Shown here one piece after another: positions 18,762 through 31,600 of a DNA stretch of 64,000 bases. The notes under the pieces were generated by a model, which saw only the letters and a list, made by a program, of their open reading frames with translations, ran no database searches and was not told where the DNA came from. The stretch lies in contig CAJNOJ010000312.1 in NCBI GenBank assembly GCA_905250025.1, positions 1 through 64,000 of the forward strand, given 5' to 3'. The DNA is from Adineta ricciae. Taxonomy: Eukaryota; Rotifera; Eurotatoria; Adinetida; Adinetidae. The translations under genes and the position numbers were made by a program. Every line of letters starts with the position of its first letter. Within the stretch, counting starts at the first letter, position 1.

Positions 18762-20344
18762 TCTTGATCAATAATACACCTGATGTAATAAATCGTTTAT
18801 TTGATTACGTATGAAGCAAGCGAGGAAGCGCAGGACGCTGATGAAAGTCTAAATACAGCCATGCGAAAAGTAGCTTTATTCTAGAAAGATTCTTGAATTG
18901 ACTGTTAATTGTGAGGCATGATTTTCTATGTATCTTCGTGTTCAAGATCATAATTTTACTCATTGACAGATGATCTAGGCAGAAAAGTCGGAACAAAAAA
19001 GAAATGTTGTCAACATACTTGAACTCGAAGAACGTTATTATCCGATAATAAGATAGCTCAAATAGATCCTTTACTTGAAAATAATTAAAATCGCAGTAAA
19101 GAAAATGAGATTGAGTCTCTGTGTCAATTACATAAGCCGTTCCTATTTTGACCGTATGCAACGACGAGAAAAATGATGAGTGATGTAAAATACACACCCA
19201 TCTCCTTAACGCACAGCAAAATGTTAATATTCGACAACAGTAGAAGTTGTTTTTTAAAATAAATATGTGCTTTTTAATGGGACTCGGTAACGCAATGTTC
19301 AACCCAATGGTGGCATATTCAACAGGTGCTGGATCTCAACCTTCTACGTAGCAGTACTCCATAAAAATATAGGAATGTATAGGATTTTTCGCACAAACTT
19401 TTATAGTACACGCATGTAATCATATTTTAACCAAGACAAATCGATATTTCGACTTTGTTTTTTTCGAAGAATGTTTGGTTCTCAAGGTTTCCAGAAAATC
19501 AAAACTGGTCACCAAAAAAAGACATGTGCCCCCTACTGGAGATTTTTTCTAATATATAGAAAATATAGGACGACTACGAAGCCTGAGAAGAATGCATATA
19601 CAGTTGTTGATTTGGTTCTAGAGCAGACAATACCAATAGATCAGTTAAAACATGTAGCTCATAGTATGTTTTCGATGTATTGTACTTGTCTCTCGTTATA
19701 ATAAATTTTCATGCTTAACTTGATCAGAGAATGTTAAGATGTGTCAAGGTGTTCACCATTAACAACATTATATTAAAACTCGCATCTTGATTTTGTGTTT
19801 CACAGTCGTGTCCTTTGTATAAATGGAAGAAAAAACTTTTTCGATGTGAATGTGTTTTTTTCTCTCGCGAGAATAGACCATAAGAAAGAATTCTCTTCAA
19901 TACTTGAATTTATTGAGAAGAAGAATTCATAAGAAAATTCATTGCATTGGACGAAATGAAAATACTTCAATCGTGTCGCTGAATACCTCCAAGTGTTTGT
20001 GTTGATTATATAAAAGTACGTTCATATGACCTATGCCTTATTGACTGTACGTTAATCGGACATCTATTTTTGAAAAAAGTACATAGCTTATCTTCAGAAA
20101 AATAAGAAAAGTCAATATGAATGTCACTTAAATAAACATTAATGTATCTAGAAGTATTGATCTGTATTTTTGTGCATAAAGAGAGTAACTTAGAAGTGCT
20201 CGAAATATGAACAAATATTAATAAGCGCATTAATTGTAAACAAAATGTCTTTATTTTTGTTTTGAGTCCGTTGAAAAAATTACAATATAAATTCTCTCGT
20301 CACAAATGACATGAATTACATTTTCAAAAAATTGTTAAGACGGA
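18762..20344. other. Divergent intergenic region, haplotype B
   Basis: About 1.6 kb between the GPCR start (minus) and the PKHD1L1-like start (plus). It matches 24005-25616 in the other haplotype with scattered changes and small indels. A TATA-box-like TATATAAA at 20007-20014 (also present in haplotype A near 25279) lies about 330 bases upstream of the PKHD1L1-like ATG and could belong to its promoter. Open frames here (18805-19302, 19471-19701) are not maintained between haplotypes, so I do not call them genes. Confidence 0.5.
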
Positions 20345-23300
20345 ATGAAGCTTGTCATCATTCCGTTGCTTCTACTGATCTCAACGATCAGATCGAATAG
20401 TATGTATTTAAATTGAATTCATTGATAGCTCACTTCAAGTCTTTCATTCTTTGAAAAGATGGTCAAACATGTTCGAACATGTGGGATCCAGTATTCGAAT
20501 CCAATTCAAACAATCCGCCAACAATGTGTACAGGTTAGTGAAAGATAACATCAGTTGATGTTTTTCCATATAGTCAATCTTGTCTTTAGTTAGTACAACA
20601 AGTGGATCATCTTGTGTCTTTCCATTCGTATACAATGGAGTTAGTTTATCTCGAAAAAGATACAATTGTTTTTTGAAGTAGCTTCTTTAAGATAACGTAT
20701 TCGAACTGTACGATCCAAGGTCCAAACAATACTGCTTATCAACCTCAATGTGCAACATCGGTTGATTCATCTAATGTTGCTGTAACTTGGTCATTTTGCA
20801 TCGGTATGTTTATTGATGACATATCAATCGAATGAGATTTCGTATTTCTAGTTCCAACGGATGCGGTTGTCTTCTATGCAACCGTTCGTAAGAATGGTCC
20901 ATGGACACAAAACTCGGGTAGTACACAAGGTGGAACTATGTTATGGATCTATGGAAATCGATTCGCTCAGAATGCATTCAGTACAGTTCCATCGACATCG
21001 ACATCGAATTCTGTTCAATTAGTGGACGGTTATTCAGTTTATAACTGTCAAATTCATCCCGATAAAGTCACGAATACGCAACTGACATGTTACACGCCGG
21101 TGATACCCGAAGGTCTTTATCAAATCCGAGTTTATAGTAACGGAAATTTGATTCCACTTTATCAATATTACAACAAAGACCAAGCGACATTCGCAGCTGT
21201 TCCAAGCAACACACCGATTATCGATAATATCAGTCCACAAAGCGGAACGCCACAAACATTAATATTCTTATCGGGAACATTCGAAACCGAATGTTTTTCA
21301 CGTGATATCGTCGGATGTTCAGATGATAATAATCCGCTTATATCTCGGTATGAGATTGCTTTTGTTAGTAATATCAAACTTCTTTCTTTTTTTCAGAGTT
21401 TATGTCGGTGGACATCTTTGTAATCTAATCAATCCAGTAACAGGGACAAAGTATGTCGAAACAATCTTCTTCTGTAATCAGTTTAATTAATTTTCAAATT
21501 AGTTACTCGATTGTGACTGATACTGATCTTCAATGCTTTTTCGAAGGCACAGAAGTTGGTAAGTCTTGTTAATAATTTTCGTAACCCCAACTGAAACAAA
21601 ATTCTACATGTTTAGGATTATTTAACATTTCTATGCTTATCACGAATCAATATGGACGCTCATCTGTTAATTCAAACCTGTATCGTGTATCATCCAACGA
21701 AGCTTTATACAATTTCCAGAGTTACGCAGGTACAGATGTCTTCAGCTTTTCTGACTCTCTTCGATTTCGTAATTCTTTTCAGTTATTACCAATGTATCTC
21801 CAAACAATGGCAGTATTCAAGGAGGTACGATCTTAACAATCAGCGGAAACTACTTCAGTGATAATGTCGCCTATCCCTTAATGGTGAACGTCGGCGGACA
21901 AACCTGCGAAGTTTTATCTACAGCTTTAACAACCGTTCAGTGTCAAATTCCGTCTTCAGTAACAATCCCAAATCAAAACCAATATCAAGGTAAGCAAATT
22001 TTCTCTTATTTCATTTGATCGCACTCGAGTTTAGGTGGTCGCGGTCTGCAACTGTTTCGCGATACAATCGCTTACTCTCAATCGACATTGTCAAGTAATT
22101 CTCCCCCAGTACCAAGCTCAAGTGCGATACAAATGTGGATTGATGATGCGTCTTACACATCGACAAACTCCTCAGATGAAACTGTTTGGATCGAAGGTTT
22201 CATTCGTCCGAGCAAAACCGCAACATTCACATTTTCGTTATCAACCAATGGCAATGCCGTTCTATTTTTGAGCACTGATGCTAGTCCATCAAATAAAGTC
22301 TTGATTGTGAACTTACCATCAACGAATCAATCTAGTGATATTATTTTACAAAATAATACGAAGTAAAATTTGAACAGAAATAATCAAATCCGTTCGAAGT
22401 ATAATCATTTTTAGTTATTATTTGTATTGTATCGCATCTCGAGTCGGTGGTTCGTTGAATTTGGTCATTCAAGGACGAATGCATGAAACAACATTGACAG
22501 CAACAACATCAAGTATGGTTATCAACGAAATTCAACGTATTGATATCAATGCAAATATCCAGTCTGAACATCAGGTAGAAATTTCTCTTCTATATTTTAA
22601 CATGACCAGATTGATCTTTAGAAACTTGTTTATTCGACAAACTCAACCGGAAATGGAACATCAGAAGTTCAATCACTTCAAGTTGACAGTTCCACATTTC
22701 AAATCGGATTCCGTGGAGTTTACACAGGTAACGAAATAATCTCAACTTGACCTATTCACACAAACGTTTTCTAGCACTATTAAACGGTCGACCAATGGCA
22801 GCGGACGTTCAAGCAGCGGTGAATGACTTACCGACAATCTATCCACTATCTGTTAGTGTAACAGCTACAAGTACACTATACATCATCACATTTCCAGTAG
22901 AAATGGGCAATGTACCGTTGGTAACTTGTATATCAACAGCAACTAATTCTCCCAACGTCACTGAAACAACCCAAGGTGTGGCATCAGGTTCTCAAATCGC
23001 TTTTGAAGTCGATGGTCAACTGACAAATTATATCGACTTTCAAAATAACGCTCCAAGTTCATCGAATCTTCAATCAATATTCAATCAAGTATTCAGTATT
23101 CAATGCCCAGTATCGTTGAACAATCCTCAAGCAGCACCATCAATTGTTTATTTACAAGATTTCGAAACGAATTGCTACTACGATGAAACAAAGATCGAAT
23201 CCATTGCATTTTGTGGACAATGTTCTCAAATAACAAATACAGTTGTCAATGGAAATACTCAACCTGGAAATTATCTATGTTTCGCATATAAATTATCCCA

Positions 23301-23546
23301 TAATTATGTTATTGAACTCGACCTTGCTATACAGCTTAACGGTGATACAATCGATATCTATTATCCATCAATCTCATTGAGTTTAAATTCCGATCAAAAC
23401 TGGCATTACATTTGTTTAGACGTCTCCACTCTCCTCTCAGCTCAATCGAGTATCTATTCATCTTCATCACTCGTTATCACATATGCTTGGCTCAATAGAA
23501 ATATTCTCAATAGTATTCGAATTGACACAGTTACTATCCGAACATC
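20345..23546 (+). CDS. PKHD1L1: Fibrocystin-L (PKHD1L1)-like, 5' part, haplotype B
   Basis: Start of a giant secreted or membrane-anchored protein. Exon 1 (20345-20399) encodes a signal peptide beginning MKLVIIPLLLLISTIRSN. Exon 2 is 20459-20533. Exons 3 and 4 (20590-20639, 20692-20803) join to a fibronectin type II module (CVFPFVYNG + ITYSNCT ... CAT). Exon 5 starts at 20852 and, with the following exons, encodes IPT/TIG domains (for example DNISPQSGTPQTL) and a PA14-type region (VWIEGFIRPSKTATFTF). A conserved linker domain follows and is cut off at 23546 by a contig join. Introns are about 50-60 bases. The sequence is close to 25617-28816, which is the same stretch in haplotype A. The symbol is a family-level assignment. 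Confidence 0.8.
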
Positions 23547-23547
23547 N
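23547..23547. other. Contig join (single N)
   Basis: Plus-strand PKHD1L1-like coding sequence runs straight into minus-strand GPCR coding sequence across one N. The next 199 bases repeat 12236-12434 exactly. Confidence 0.9.
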
Positions 23548-24004
23548 ACGTATTCTCACATGTCGAAATGATAACAATTAGAGCAAGATATACAATTGGT
23601 GCCCACATGAGACAAATGATTAAAGGTAAGACATCAAACATCCATTTCTTCCATCCTCTTTTGGATATAAGTTTTGGATAAAAGATAAGCAGATGTCTTT
23701 CAATAGATATCCATACCATTAGAAATAATGCTGTTGTGTCACAAGAAAAACTCAACCAGTTCCACCAAACGCACAGTGCATATGATTCCGGCCAAAGTTT
23801 TTCTCGGTAATAAAATGACAGTGCTATCGGTAAATCAAAGATCAATTGAAAGAAGTTGAGAATTAACAAGACAAGCCAACTATGATGTCGTCGTTTCAAA
23901 CGAGCAGCAGAATCTTGAGCAAAGTACACAAAGATAATTATTGAAACAGAAATGGCTTGAATTTCAAAGATGAATGCCAAAGAAAATTCAATTATATACA
24001 CCAT
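23548..24004 (-). CDS. Class A-like GPCR, N-terminal half, haplotype A
   Basis: Read from the ATG at 24002-24004, this fragment gives helices 1 to 4, including EIQAISVSIIIFVYFAQ and WISIERHLLIF, and stops at the contig end in ISTCENT. Its last 199 bases equal the first 199 coding bases kept at 12236-12434, including the residues PLIICLMWAPIVYLALI that differ from copy B (PLIVCLMWAPVVYFALI). It is therefore the missing N-terminal half of the receptor at 11739-12434, not a third gene. Confidence 0.85.
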
Positions 24005-25616
24005 CTTCGATCAATAGTACACCTGATGTAATAAATCGTTTATTTGATTACTATGAAGCAAGCGAGAAAGCACAGGGCACTGATGAAAGTCCAAATACAG
24101 CCATGCGAAAAGTAGCTTTATTCTAGAAAGATTCTTGAATTGACTGATAATTGTGAGGCATGATTTTCTACGTATCTTCGTGTTCAAGATCATAATTTTA
24201 CTCATTGACAGATGACCTAGGTAGAAAAGTCGGAACAAAAAAGAAATGTTGTCAACATACTTGAACTCGAAGACAGTTATTATTCTGATAATAAATAGCT
24301 CAAATACATCGTTTACTTGAAAATAATTAAAATCGCAATAAAGAATACTGTCTGAAGAGGAGTAAAGACAATGAGATTGAGTCCCTACGTCAATTACATA
24401 AGCCATTCCCATTTTGATCGTATGCAACGACGAGAAAAATAATGAGTGATGTAAAATTCACATCCATCTCCTTAACGCACAGCAAAATGTTAATATTCGA
24501 CAACAGTAGAAGTTGTTTTTTAAAATGAATATGTGTTTTTTTTAATGGGACTCGGTAACGCAATGTTCAATTCACTGGTGGCATATTCAACAGGTGCTGG
24601 ATCTCAACCTTCCACAACAGGCTTCGTAGCAGTACTCCATAAAAATATAGGAATGTATAGGATTTTTCGCACAAACTTTTATAGTACACGCATGTAATCA
24701 TATTTTAACCAAGGCAAATCGATATTTCGACTTTGTTTTTTCGAAGAATGTTTGGTTCTTAAGGTTTCCAGAAAATCAAAACTGCTCATAAAAAAAAACA
24801 TGTACCCCCTACTGGAGATTTTTTCTAATATATAGAAACTATACGATGACTACGAACCCTAAAAAGAATGCATACAGTTGTTGCTTTGGTTCTAGAGCAG
24901 AAAATATCAATACATCAGTTAAAACATGTAGTTGATGGTATGTTTTCGATGTATTGTATTTTTCTCTCGTTATAAAAAATTTTCATGGTTAACTTGAACA
25001 GAGAATGTTAATATGTGTCAAGATGTTCACCATTAACAACATCATATTAAAACCCGCATCTTGATTTTGTGTTTCACATTCTTTTCTTTTGTTTAAATGT
25101 GAGAAAATACTTTTTTCGATGTGAATGTGTTTTTTCGCGAGAATAAACCATAAGAAAGAAATCTCTTCAATAATTGAATCTATTGAGAAGAAGAATTCAT
25201 AAGAAATTTCATTGCACTGGACGAAATGAAAATACTTCAATCGTGTCGCTGAATACTTCCAAGTGTTTGTGTTGATTATATAAAAGTACGTTCATATGAC
25301 CTATGCCTTATTGACTGTACGTTAATCGGACATCTATTTTTGAAAAAAAGTGCATAGCTTATCTTAAGAAAAATAAGAAAAGTCAATATGAATGTCACTT
25401 AAATAAACATTATTGTATCCAGGAGTATTGATTTGTATTTTTGTGCATAAAGAGAGTAACTTAGAAGTGTTCGAAATGTGAATAAATATTAATAAGCGCA
25501 TTAATTGTAAACAAAATGTATTTATTTTTGTTTTGAGTCCGTGGAAAAAAAGTACAATATAAATGCTTCCATCGCAAATGACGTGAAATACATTTTCAAA
25601 GAATTGTTAAGACGGA
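24005..25616. other. Divergent intergenic region, haplotype A
   Basis: Counterpart of 18762-20344. It carries the same candidate TATA box (TATATAAA near 25279). No gene is supported; small frames differ from those in haplotype B. Confidence 0.5.
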
Positions 25617-28600
25617 ATGAAGTTTGTCATCATTCCGTTGCTTCTACTGATCTCAACGATCAGATCGAATAGTATGTATTTGAATTGAATTCATTGATAG
25701 CTTACTTCAAGTCTTTCATTCTTTGAAAAGATGGTCAAACATGTTCAAACATGTGGGATCCAGTATTTGAATCGAATTCAAACAATCCGCCAACAATGTG
25801 TACAGGTTAGTGAAAGCTATCATCAGTTGATGTTTTTCCATATATTCAATCTTGTCTTTAGTTAGTACAACAAGTGGATCATCTTGTGTTTTTCCATTCG
25901 TTTACAATGGAGTTAGTTTTTCTCTAAAAAGATACAATTGTTTTTTAAAGTAGTTTCTTTAAGATAACGTATTCGAATTGTACTATCCAAGGTCCAAACA
26001 ATGCTGCTTATCAACCTCAATGTGCAACGTCGGTTGATTCGTCTAATGTTGCTGTAACTTGGTCATTTTGCATCGGTATGTTTATTGATGACATATCAAT
26101 CGAATGAGATTTCGTGTTTCTAGTTCCAACGGATGCGGTTGTCTTCTATGCAACTGTTCGTAAGAATGGCCCATGGACACAAAACACGGGTAGTACACAT
26201 GGTGGAACTATGTTATGGATCTATGGAAATCGATTCGCTCAGAATGCATTCAGTACAGTTCCATCGACATCAACATCGAATTCTGTTCAATTAGTGGACG
26301 GTTATTCAGTTTATAACTGTCAAATTCATCCCGATAAAGTCACGAATACGCAACTAACATGTTACACGCCGATGATACCTGAAGGTCTTTATCAAATCCG
26401 GGTTTATAGTAATGGAAATTTGGTTCCACTTTATCAATATTACAACAAAGACCAAGCGACATTCGCAGCTGTTCCAAGCAATACACCGATTATCGATAAT
26501 ATCAATCCACAAAGCGGAACGCCACAAACATTAATATCCTTATCGGGAACATTCGAAACCGAATGTTTTTCGCGTGATATCGTTGGATGCTCAGATGATA
26601 ATAATCCGCTTATATCTCGGTATGAGATTTTTTTTTTGTTAGTAATATCAAACTTCTTTCCTTTCTTCAGAGTTTATGTCGGTGGACATCTTTGTAATCT
26701 AATCAATCCGGTAACAGGGACAAAGTATGTCGAAACAATCTTCTTTTGTAATCAATTCAATTAATTTTCAAATTAGTTACTCGATTGTGACTGATACTGA
26801 TCTTCAATGTTTTTTCGAAGGCACAGAAGTTGGTAAGTCTCGTTAATAATTTTCGTAATTCCAACCGAAATAAAATTCTACATGTTTAGGATTATTTAAC
26901 GTTTCTATGCTTATCACGAATCAATATGGACGCTCATCTGTTAATTCAAACCTATATCGTGTATCATCCAACGAAGCTTTGTATAATTTCCAGAGTTATG
27001 CAGGTACAGATGTCTTCAACTTTTCTGCCTCTCTTCGATTTCGTCATTCTTTTCAGTTATTACCAATGTATCTCCAAACAATGGCAGTATTCAAGGAGGT
27101 ACGATCTTAACAATCAGCGGAAACTATTTTAGTGATAATGTCGCCTATCCGTTAACGGTGAACGTCGGCGGACAAACCTGCGAAGTTTTATCTACAGCTT
27201 TAACAACCGTTCAGTGTCAAATTCCGTCTTCAGTAACAATTCCAAATCAAAACCAATATCAAGGTAAGCAAATGTTCTCTTATTTCATTTGATCGCACTC
27301 GACTTCAGGTGGCCGCGGCCTACAACTGTTTCGCGATACAATCGCTTACTCTCAATCGACATTGTCAAGTAATTCTCCTCCAGTACCAAGCTCAAGTGCG
27401 ATACAAATGTGGATTGATGACGCGTCTTACACATCGACAAATTCCTCAGATGAAACTGTTTGGATCGAAGGTTTCATTCGTCCGAGCAAAACCGCAACAT
27501 TTACATTTTCATTATCAACCAATGGTAATGCTGTTCTATTTTTGAGCACTGATGCTAGTCCATCAAATAAAATCTTGATTGTGAACTTACCCTCAACGAA
27601 TCAATCTAGTGATATTATTTTACAAAATAATACGAAGTAAAATTTGAACAGAAATAATCAAATTCGTTCGACCTATAATCATTTTTAGTTATTATTTGTA
27701 TTGCATCGCATCTCGAGTCGGTGGTTCGTTGTATTTGGTCATTCAAGGACGAATGCATCAAACAACATTGACAGCAACAACATCAAGTATGGTTATCAAC
27801 GAAATTCAACGTATTGATATCAATGCAAATATTCAGTCTGAACATCAGGTAGAAACTTCTCTTCTATATTTTAACATGACCAGATTGATCTTTAGAAACT
27901 TATTTATTCGACAAACTCGATTGGAAATGGAACATCAGAAATTCAATCACTTCAAGTTGACAATTCCACATTTCAAATTGGATTCCGTGGAGTTTACACA
28001 GGTAACGAAATATCTCAACTCAGCCTATTCACATAAACTTTTTCTAGCACTATTAAACGGTCGACCAATTGCAGCGGACGTTCAAGCAGCGTTGAATGAC
28101 TTACCAACGATCTATCCACTATCTGTTAGTGTAACAGCTACGAGTACACTCTACATCATTACATTTCCAGCAGAAATGGGCAATGTACCGTTGGTAACCT
28201 GTATATCAACAGCAACAAATTCTCCCAACGTCACTGAAACAACCCAAGGTGTGGCATCAGGTTCTCAAATCGCTTTTGAAGTCGATGGTCAATTGACAAA
28301 TTATATCGACTTTCAAAATAACGCTCCAAGTTCATCGAATCTTCAATCAATATTCAATCAAGTATTTAGTATTCAATGTCCAGTATCGTTGAACAATCGT
28401 CAAGCAGCACCATCAATTGTTTATTTACAAGATTTCGAAACGAATTGCTACTACGATGAAACAACGATCGAATCCATTGCATTCTGTGGACAATGTTCTC
28501 AAATAACAAATACAGTTGTCGATGGAAATACTCAACCTGGAAATTATCTATGTTTTGCATATAAATTATCCCATAATTATGTTATTGAACTCGACCTTGC

Positions 28601-31600
28601 TATACAACTCAACGGTGATACAATCGATATCTATTATCCATCAATCTCATTGAGTTTAAATTCCGATCAAAACTGGCATTACATTTGTTTAGACATCTCC
28701 ACTCTCCTCTCAGCTCAATCGAGTATCTATTCATCTTCATCACTCGTTATCACATATGCTTGGCTCAATAGAAATATTCTCAATAGTATTCGAATTGACA
28801 CAGTTACTATCCGAACATCATTACCTACTGGTTATGAAGATACAAGTTTATATCCAATCGATCAAACATCATCATCTGCATGTGTTTTTCCATTTTACTA
28901 TAATGGAAACAAGTATTCAACTTGTATTTTGAATCCAACTACAAATATACCGTTTTGTGCAGATGCATCGAATCGAACTTATTTATGTCAAAGCTCATCC
29001 ATCGAAGGTGTTCGACGACTTTACCCAAAGCATCAATTGGTTTACAATACATTGAATGTAACATTAACATCAAACACAAAGACAATCGATGTTTCATATC
29101 GCTACAGCGATTGTTCAACTCCGGCATTAATCGTTTCATATCCGAACTCGGTAAAGTATTTCATTTTCTTTTAGTTATTCACATTTCCATCGATATTTTA
29201 GAGTGCAACAGTAACTCGTGTAAAGCAATCGTCAACGAGTGCGAATGGTACATTTGATATTACGTTTAATTCTCAAACATATTCATCAATTCCGGTGAAT
29301 ATTCAAGCATCAGATTTAGCGAATCGATTGCAAACATCAACCGACTTCGGATATTTAAATGTCATGCGATTAGGCTATTGCACAGGTTATTCGTATACGA
29401 TCGAATGGATTGCAAACGGTGGACAAAAGTCCTCGATTTCGACTTCGAATTTCGCAAACGTTCTCCCAAGTGGTACAACAGTGACAACATCGATTGTTCA
29501 ACATGGTGGAGTCCTGTTCAGTCCACTACCCGGTGACTTGACTCGTACCTATTACACTGTACCGCAAGTTGAAGTTTTTGTTGGCGGATATCCATCTTCG
29601 TGTTCAAAAGATACATGTAATTTTCAGTGGTTAGCTAGCCAAACTCCATCGATTACATCTGTCACACAAAATGGGATGTCGTTATTAATTAGTGGAACAG
29701 GATTTAGTTCATTAGTTAGTTCGAATGTTGTTTCGATCGGAGCATCCGGTTTGTGTACAGTTACATCATGTACAACAACGTCGATTCAATGTACAATTGT
29801 CAATGCACCAGCTGGTCAATATGCTGTTGAAGTAAATGTTTTGGGAAAAGGTTTTGCATCATCAAGCTCAAGTTTGATAGTAAATATTCCTTTGCAAATC
29901 ACGGCAATTTCACCTGCTTCGGGTGGCGCCGGTGGAGGATATTCATTAACAGTAACGGGTACAGGATTTTCAGCGAATACTGTAGTTACTGTCGATAATA
30001 ATCTTTGTTTAAATCCTCGAATAACAAATAATTCGATAATAGTTTGCAGTGTTCCATCGACAAATGCGATGAGTAACACTCAAGTAAATGTGTCAGTCAG
30101 CGACGGCTCATTAACATCGAATGCACCATCGTTGTTTACTTATAATATAAACAATACTCCAACAATCACATCGATTAGTCCGAATGTTGCATTCGTTAGC
30201 GGTGGTACTCAGGTAACGATAAATGGAGCATTATTTGGTAGTGGATCCATATCTGTTTTAATTGGCAATACCTCGGCAACAATCGTATCAGCAACATCAA
30301 CGCAAATCATTGCCACTTTGCCATCGTTGACAGCTGGAATCTATTCAGTTTATGTCTCGACAGCGAATGGCTATGCTCGTCCATCTGTATCGCTTGAATA
30401 TCGTTTTTATGTTCAGTCAGTTAGTCCACAAGTTGGCTCTTTGTACGGTGGAACGAATGTTTATATTCAAGGACAAGGTTTTGATAACTCTACAACAGTT
30501 AACTTCACCAGTAGTACTAACAGTATTCCATGCACCATTGTATCTGTCCAATCCACACAAATTCATTGTCAAACAACTGCAGCTGCACCACAGATAACTA
30601 TCACATCGAATGGAGTTGATCCAACATATGGAACTGGTTTTGCTTGGTCACCTCAGTATGCAACCGTTCAACAAGGTGCGATTGTTACTTGGCAATGGGG
30701 ATCATCAGCACTGCTTTCATCGATCAATTATAAAGTTCAACAAACAGCCAATGGATATGACACAACTGCACTAGCAGGCGGATTCGATTCAGGAAATGCA
30801 ACAACATCCGGATCATTTTCTTATCAATTTCTGGCTTTGGGTACTTATTATTATTGGTCAACACCAGTAGATTCATCTGGTTTAATCAGTCTTCGTGGCG
30901 TGATTAATGTCGTGTCCGCTCAATCTCAATTGCTTACCGTTCAAGTTTCATCAGGATCACTTCTTGGTAAGAAAATAACCGAAATCGGATTTAGTTTGTA
31001 TCGTTTCTTTTAATCGATCTAGCTCAATCCTGTGCATTTCCATTTACATACAGTGGAATGAATTATACATCATGTACAACAGTTAACGATACACAATCAT
31101 GGTGCTCACCATCGTTTGCTTACACAGGTCAACGATTGTACTGTTCACCAACGAGTAATTCAGCATTTATTCATTATCTTTTCGAATCTGTTTCATTTGT
31201 AATTAGATTCCATCCCAGCTTCATCGTGTGGTTCAAGTTCATTACTTAATCCATCCTCGTGTTCTCAAACAGTTCCCTCGAGCAATGCACTGGAGTTTTT
31301 AGCTACGCCGTGTACAATTGGATCAGTGACATCGATCTCTCCAGTAGTTGGAAGCGCAGGAACAGCAATTACTATTACTGGAACAGGTTTCAGTTCAACA
31401 CCATGTGAAAATATAGTTCAGATTGGCTCGAACTACAGTTGCCCAATCATAAGTTCAACCTCCACACAAATCATCTGTCGAATTGGTAATGGTTCCTCAC
31501 TTAATGGCAAAACGGAACAGAGTATTCAAGTCTCTCGAGATCGACAAGGTTATCTAATCAATAATGGGCTGTTACAGTTTCAATTCAAAGCAATTATTAA

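Noticed and set aside
18805-19302. Minus-strand gene upstream of the GPCR
   Set aside because: The matching region in the other haplotype (24011-24427) does not keep the same frame; it is a non-coding divergent promoter region.
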